Assembly: GCA_943914815.1 (NCBI GenBank)
Contig: CALUDL010000061.1
Coordinates: 1-9,976, forward strand
Direction: 5' to 3'
Length of the DNA: 9,976 nt
Source of the DNA: an uncultured Brevibacterium sp.
Lineage (GTDB): Bacteria; Actinomycetota; Actinomycetes; Actinomycetales; Brevibacteriaceae
Shown one piece after another: positions 6,689 to 9,976 of the stretch. Under the pieces are notes generated by a model. That model ran no database searches. It was not told the origin of the DNA and worked only from the letters and a program-made list of their open reading frames with translations. The translations under genes and the position numbers were made by a program. Each line of letters opens with the position of its first letter. The first letter of the stretch is position 1.

Positions 6689-6715
6689 GGGTCACCAGGC
6701 TTGAGAAGGGTAAAC

Positions 6716-8206
6716 ATGTCCTACACGAAAGAAAACGTCGACGTTGTGCTGATCGGCGGTGGCATTATGAGCGCCACCTTGGGCACAATGCTTGCCGAAC
6801 TCCAGCCCGAATGGTCCATTCGTGTTTATGAACGCCTCGACTACGTTGCGCGCGAAAGCTCAGACCCATGGAACAATGCGGGTACCGGCCACGCTGCTCT
6901 GTGTGAACTCAACTACACGCCACAGCTGGCAAACGGTGACATCGACATCACCAAAGCCGTCAACATCAACGAACAGTTCCACGTGTCACGCCAGTTCTGG
7001 TCGTACCTTGTTGACGAAGGTGTTCTGACCAACCCGTCGTCGTTCATCAACGCGGTGCCACACGTGTCCTACGGGCGCGGCGAAAAGGGCCGTGACTACA
7101 TTCGCGCTCGCCGCGAAACCCTGGTGAAGAACCCGCTGTTCCGGGACATGGAATTCACGGATGACCCTGCTGAACAGGCCGAATGGCTTCCACTCATGTT
7201 TGAAAACCGTGGCCCTGGCCAGGTCAACGGCCTCTCTCGCATCCAGGAAGGCACCGACGTTGACTTCGGTTCACTCACCCGCCAACTTCTGACCCACATG
7301 GGCAGCCGCGGAGCACAGATCCGCACTGGCCACTCGGTATCCGACCTCAACCGCACGGCTGACGGTTGGAAGGTCAGTGTTCACGACCACACGGGTGCAG
7401 AATCCTTCGACGTTAACGCTAAGTTCGTCTTCATCGGTGCTGGTGGTGGCGCACTTCCACTGCTCCAGAAGTCCGGCATCGCGGAAGCCCGAGGCTACGG
7501 TGGATTCCCTGTTTCCGGTTTGTTCCTGCGCACCGCAAACCCAGATCTGGTTGAACGTCACCACGCCAAGGTGTACGGTCAGGCTTCCGTTGGCGCCCCA
7601 CCCATGTCGGTTCCTCACCTGGATGCTCGCGTGGTTGGTGGCAAGAAGTACCTGATGTTCGGCCCTTACGCTGGCTTCAGCCCCAAGTTCCTCAAGGGCG
7701 GATCGATCCTTGACCTCCCGTTCAGCGTGCGTGGCAACAACCTGCCGGTCATGCTCAACGTAGCTAAAGACAACTTCGACCTGGTCAAGTACTTGGTGAC
7801 CCAGCTGGCTGAAACCAAGAAGGGACGCTTCGAAGCTCTGGCCGACTTCACCCCAGAGATCAACCGTGACGACTGGGAGATGTTGGTAGCAGGTCAGCGC
7901 GTTCAGGTCATGAAGCGTGACCCCAAGAAGGGTGGCGTTCTGGGCTTCGGTACCGAAACCGTTGCCGCAGCCGACGGTTCACTCGCCGCACTTCTGGGCG
8001 CGTCCCCAGGTGCGTCCACCGCGACCCCCATCATGGTGGAACTGCTCAAGCGTTGCTTCCCACAGCAGTACACCGGCTGGGAACCTAAGCTCAAGCAGAT
8101 GATCCCATCGCTGGGCCGCAAGCTGCACCAGGACGAAACCCTGCTTAACGAGGTGTCGGAATACAGTGCCCGTACCCTGCAGATCCAGGCACCTGACAAC
8201 GACTAA
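6716..8206 (+). CDS. mqo: Malate:quinone oxidoreductase
   Basis: This 496-aa FAD-dependent peripheral membrane enzyme oxidises L-malate to oxaloacetate and passes the electrons directly to menaquinone or ubiquinone, so it joins the TCA cycle to respiration. The N-terminal FAD-binding fold has VVLIGGGIMSATLG (residues 10-23), followed by the family signature NNAGTGHAALCELNY (from residue 53). Further Mqo hallmarks are FIGAGGGALPLL, GFPVSGLFLRT, ASVGAPPMSVPHLD, FGPYAGFSPKFLK, VAGQRVQV and LLGASPGAST. Its length matches Mqo of Corynebacterium glutamicum (about 500 aa), which it resembles along its whole length. I chose ATG 6716 because GAGAAGGG (6703-6710) lies 5 nt upstream; an in-frame start at 6701 would precede this site. 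It appears monocistronic: a divergent control region lies to its left and a strong hairpin follows. Confidence 0.97.
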   Translation: MSYTKENVDVVLIGGGIMSATLGTMLAELQPEWSIRVYERLDYVARESSDPWNNAGTGHAALCELNYTPQLANGDIDITKAVNINEQFHVSRQFWSYLVDEGVLTNPSSFINAVPHVSYGRGEKGRDYIRARRETLVKNPLFRDMEFTDDPAEQAEWLPLMFENRGPGQVNGLSRIQEGTDVDFGSLTRQLLTHMGSRGAQIRTGHSVSDLNRTADGWKVSVHDHTGAESFDVNAKFVFIGAGGGALPLLQKSGIAEARGYGGFPVSGLFLRTANPDLVERHHAKVYGQASVGAPPMSVPHLDARVVGGKKYLMFGPYAGFSPKFLKGGSILDLPFSVRGNNLPVMLNVAKDNFDLVKYLVTQLAETKKGRFEALADFTPEINRDDWEMLVAGQRVQVMKRDPKKGGVLGFGTETVAAADGSLAALLGASPGASTATPIMVELLKRCFPQQYTGWEPKLKQMIPSLGRKLHQDETLLNEVSEYSARTLQIQAPDND

Positions 8207-8229
8207 TTTGTAGGCACTCCTTACAGATC

Positions 8230-8268
8230 ACGCCGAGGTCGTAGCGACTACCGCTACGACCTCGGCGT
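8230..8268 (+). terminator. Terminator of mqo, 17-bp perfect stem
   Basis: ACGCCGAGGTCGTAGCG (8230-8246) and its exact complement (8252-8268) flank the loop ACTAC. The tail after the stem is only weakly T-rich (TCGTGTGG), so termination relies on the very stable stem. It lies 23 bp after the mqo stop. Its core CCGAGGTCGT (8233-8242) is identical to part of the terminator at 5707-5746. Confidence 0.85.
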
Positions 8269-8333
8269 TCGTGTGGAGAGGGACGTAGCGGACCTGTTAC
8301 GTTTCGAGCAAAAGCGTGTGGGGCCAAAGCGCT

Positions 8334-8354
8334 TATGCTTGTTTTAGCAAACAA
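8334..8354 (+). promoter_or_regulatory. Candidate -10 and small dyad upstream of the PrsW-like gene
   Basis: TATGCT (8334-8339) could be a -10 box, although no good -35 is seen. It runs into TTGTTT-TAGC-AAACAA (8339-8354), a perfect 6-bp inverted repeat ending 4 nt before the ribosome site GAAGGAAG (8358-8365). The dyad would fall at the start of the mRNA, where it could be an operator or a small hairpin. Confidence 0.3.
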
Positions 8355-8368
8355 CGTGAAGGAAGCGA

Positions 8369-9976
8369 ATGTCGAACCAGTACGATCCTTACGGTCAGGG
8401 CAACCAAGGCCACGGTAATAACCAGTTCGGTAGCCAACCAGGGGCAGGGGCGCAACCATACGGTTCTCAGCCTGGTGGCCAACAGTTTGGCAACCAGCAG
8501 TATGGCAGCCAACCATTCGGTGGCCAGCAGTACGGCAGTCAGCCAGGGGCGCAGTCATATGGTTCCCAACTTGGCGGCCAACCCGCCAGCCAACCCGCCG
8601 ACCACCAACGGTTCAGCCCCGGTGCGCAGCAACAACAGCAGCCGACCAACTTCAACCAGTATGGCGGTCACCAGTACGGGTTCCAGGATCACACCTCGGA
8701 CCAGGTTCACCAACGCACATACGACGAAGGACGCTTCGCACCTTCACACACGCAGGCGTTGCGTGTTCAGCACCGGGTCGAAAGCCACCAGGGGGCACCT
8801 GCTCAGGCTCCGTGGACCACACAAGCCATCAGCGTCACCCCAAGCGTTGTACAGAAACCCAGTGACACCGGCGACATTGTCCGCCTGGTCCTCGCTCTAG
8901 CTTTGGGTGGCCTGCTGTTGCTGGGCTTCGCCATCATCCTGTTGTTCCAGACCATAGCGTCGGGTCTTGTGACGTTCGTGGCGATGTTCCTGTCGTTCTT
9001 CCCGCTTCTCCTCATCATCGGAATGGTGCTGTGGTTTGACCGCTGGAAACCCCAACCAAAAGTCGCAATGGGCTTGTGTGTTCTATGGGGTGGCGTGGCC
9101 GCAGTCATTTTGACGCTGGTATTCCAATTCCCGTTGCTCATCGTGATGGCGGGTGCAGGTGTTACCGATGAAAGCGGTGCGATTGGTGCGGTTGTCATGG
9201 CACCAATCTTTGAAGAGATCACCAAGGGCATGATCCTGGTGGTGATCGCGTTGGCTGCTCGCCGCTACTTCGAAGGTCCTCTGGACGGCTGGGTGTACGG
9301 TTCGCTCGTTGGAGCTGGGTTCGCCTTCACCGAAAATATTCTGTACCTGTCAAGCGCGTACATGAGCGGTGCGCAGTACGGCGTGGGTGCGGCCTCCCTC
9401 ATCATGACGTTCATTGTGCGTTGTTTGCTGTCACCGCTCCTGCACTCCACTTTCACCATGTGTGCAGGCGTGACTATTGGTCTGGCGGCCCGTCGCGGTC
9501 AGTGGTGGGCGATTATTCTCATGTGGATTCCGGGCTTGCTCGCCGGAATGTTCCTCCACGCTCTGTGGAACGGTTTGGCCACGTTCTTGAACCCCACATC
9601 ATTCTTCGTGGCGCTTGCAGTCATCATCATTCCTTCGTTGCTCATTTCGTCGATCTGGTTCGGTGTGGCGATCTTCCTCCAGTTCAACGAAACCAAGCAG
9701 ACACGCGCTAACTTGGGTGACTACGCAAACGCTGGTTGGCTCACCCACGCCGAGGTGGAAATGCTTGGCACGTGGAAGGGTCGTCGCGCTGGTAAGCGTT
9801 GGGCTCGTAAGTACCCCACGGGTATGCAGCACATGAAGAAGATGATCAAAACCTCTGCCGCTTTGGCTACCACTCGTATGCGTATCGTTGGTGGAATTGG
9901 TGGGGCTGGCGAGCAGGAACGTGAGCGTTACTTGCTGGATCAGTTCACGCAGGAACGTTCGGCGCTCATGCACGCT
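8369..9976 (+). CDS. PrsW-family intramembrane metalloprotease with Gln/Gly-rich N-terminus (3' end outside window)
   Basis: The frame stays open from ATG 8369 to the last base: 536 codons, no stop. GAAGGAAG (8358-8365) supports this start. Residues 1-165 are a polar, Q/G/N/S/Y-rich low-complexity region, predicted cytoplasmic. From residue 170 several hydrophobic helices follow, carrying the PrsW signature: EEITK (282-286, glutamates 282 and 283), FAFTEN (318-323), an Arg/His helix with R351 and H359, and HALWN (397-401). These are the metal-ligand and catalytic motifs of the PrsW/CPBP superfamily. After about residue 440 the chain becomes basic and soluble. Bacillus PrsW cuts the anti-sigma factor RsiW in the membrane; in actinobacteria the targets are mostly unknown, and no sigma or anti-sigma gene is in view. 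The family call is firm; the substrate is not known. Confidence 0.9.
   Translation, partial: MSNQYDPYGQGNQGHGNNQFGSQPGAGAQPYGSQPGGQQFGNQQYGSQPFGGQQYGSQPGAQSYGSQLGGQPASQPADHQRFSPGAQQQQQPTNFNQYGGHQYGFQDHTSDQVHQRTYDEGRFAPSHTQALRVQHRVESHQGAPAQAPWTTQAISVTPSVVQKPSDTGDIVRLVLALALGGLLLLGFAIILLFQTIASGLVTFVAMFLSFFPLLLIIGMVLWFDRWKPQPKVAMGLCVLWGGVAAVILTLVFQFPLLIVMAGAGVTDESGAIGAVVMAPIFEEITKGMILVVIALAARRYFEGPLDGWVYGSLVGAGFAFTENILYLSSAYMSGAQYGVGAASLIMTFIVRCLLSPLLHSTFTMCAGVTIGLAARRGQWWAIILMWIPGLLAGMFLHALWNGLATFLNPTSFFVALAVIIIPSLLISSIWFGVAIFLQFNETKQTRANLGDYANAGWLTHAEVEMLGTWKGRRAGKRWARKYPTGMQHMKKMIKTSAALATTRMRIVGGIGGAGEQERERYLLDQFTQERSALMHA
8426..8572 (+). repeat. Degenerate in-frame repeats encoding [FY]GSQ[PL] units
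   Basis: Within the PrsW-like gene, residues 20-68 contain five copies of aromatic-Gly-Ser-Gln (starting at residues 20, 31, 45, 55 and 64), spaced 9-14 residues apart and separated by Q/N/G-rich linkers. At the DNA level CAGCAGTATGGCAGCCAACC recurs about 30 bp later with a few synonymous changes, which suggests expansion by duplication followed by drift under selection for the protein sequence. Confidence 0.75.

Noticed and set aside
6534..6695. N-terminal extension of the SnoaL protein to a start at 6695
   Set aside because: The extra 54 residues match no domain and cross the divergent promoter region. ATG 6533 has a good ribosome site.
8145..8558. Minus-strand open frame of 137 codons across the mqo terminator
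   Set aside because: It reads through a perfect terminator hairpin and is antisense to the repetitive start of the PrsW-like gene. Its Gly/Thr-rich repeats simply mirror that repeat.
8426..8572. Repeats that could suggest a CRISPR array or minisatellite
   Set aside because: The units are short, degenerate, in frame, and carry mostly synonymous changes. They encode a low-complexity protein segment and have no spacers.

Overview
The window is a piece of a moderately high-GC actinobacterial (Actinomycetota) chromosome. The evidence is a corynebacterial/micrococcal-type malate:quinone oxidoreductase, a GabD1-like aldehyde dehydrogenase, a DtxR/IdeR-type iron box, a CRP/GlxR-type dyad and several GTG/ATG starts with clear Shine-Dalgarno sequences. 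I cannot fix the genus from sequence alone. I see no rRNA, tRNA, CRISPR array, insertion sequence or integrase.

Layout. (1) 1-561 has no convincing gene. It holds a hairpin terminator (78-103), an AT-richer stretch with a 12-bp tandem repeat and eight GATC sites (140-275), a perfect TGTGA-N6-TCACA dyad (206-221), and a DtxR/IdeR-like box (512-530) just before the first gene. (2) 562-4049 is a two-gene operon with a 4-bp ATGA overlap. It encodes two ABC half-transporters (598 and 564 aa) of the exporter fold; the second resembles IrtB/YbtQ siderophore importers, so I read the pair as an iron-repressed ferric-siderophore (or related metallophore) transporter. (3) 4280-5662 is a single-gene unit for a succinate-semialdehyde-type aldehyde dehydrogenase, ending in a 17-bp perfect hairpin shared with the convergent next gene. 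(4) 5766-6533 (minus strand) is a small protein made of two tandem SnoaL/NTF2-like domains. (5) 6716-8206 is mqo, divergent from the SnoaL gene across a 182-bp control region and closed by another 17-bp perfect hairpin. (6) 8369-9976 is a PrsW-family intramembrane protease gene with a long Gln/Gly/Asn-rich N-terminus; it runs off the right edge.

Working together. The ABC pair is one functional unit. Succinate made by the aldehyde dehydrogenase and malate oxidised by Mqo both belong to the lower TCA cycle, but these genes have their own promoters and terminators and do not form an operon. The ABC operon uses mostly GAG and GC-ending codons, while the genes to its right strongly prefer GAA and look less GC-rich, so the transporter pair may have arrived separately. 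The best leads are the iron box in front of an IrtAB-like pair without a siderophore-interaction domain, the tandem SnoaL protein, and the low-complexity extension on PrsW. I did not find a clearly new multi-gene system.
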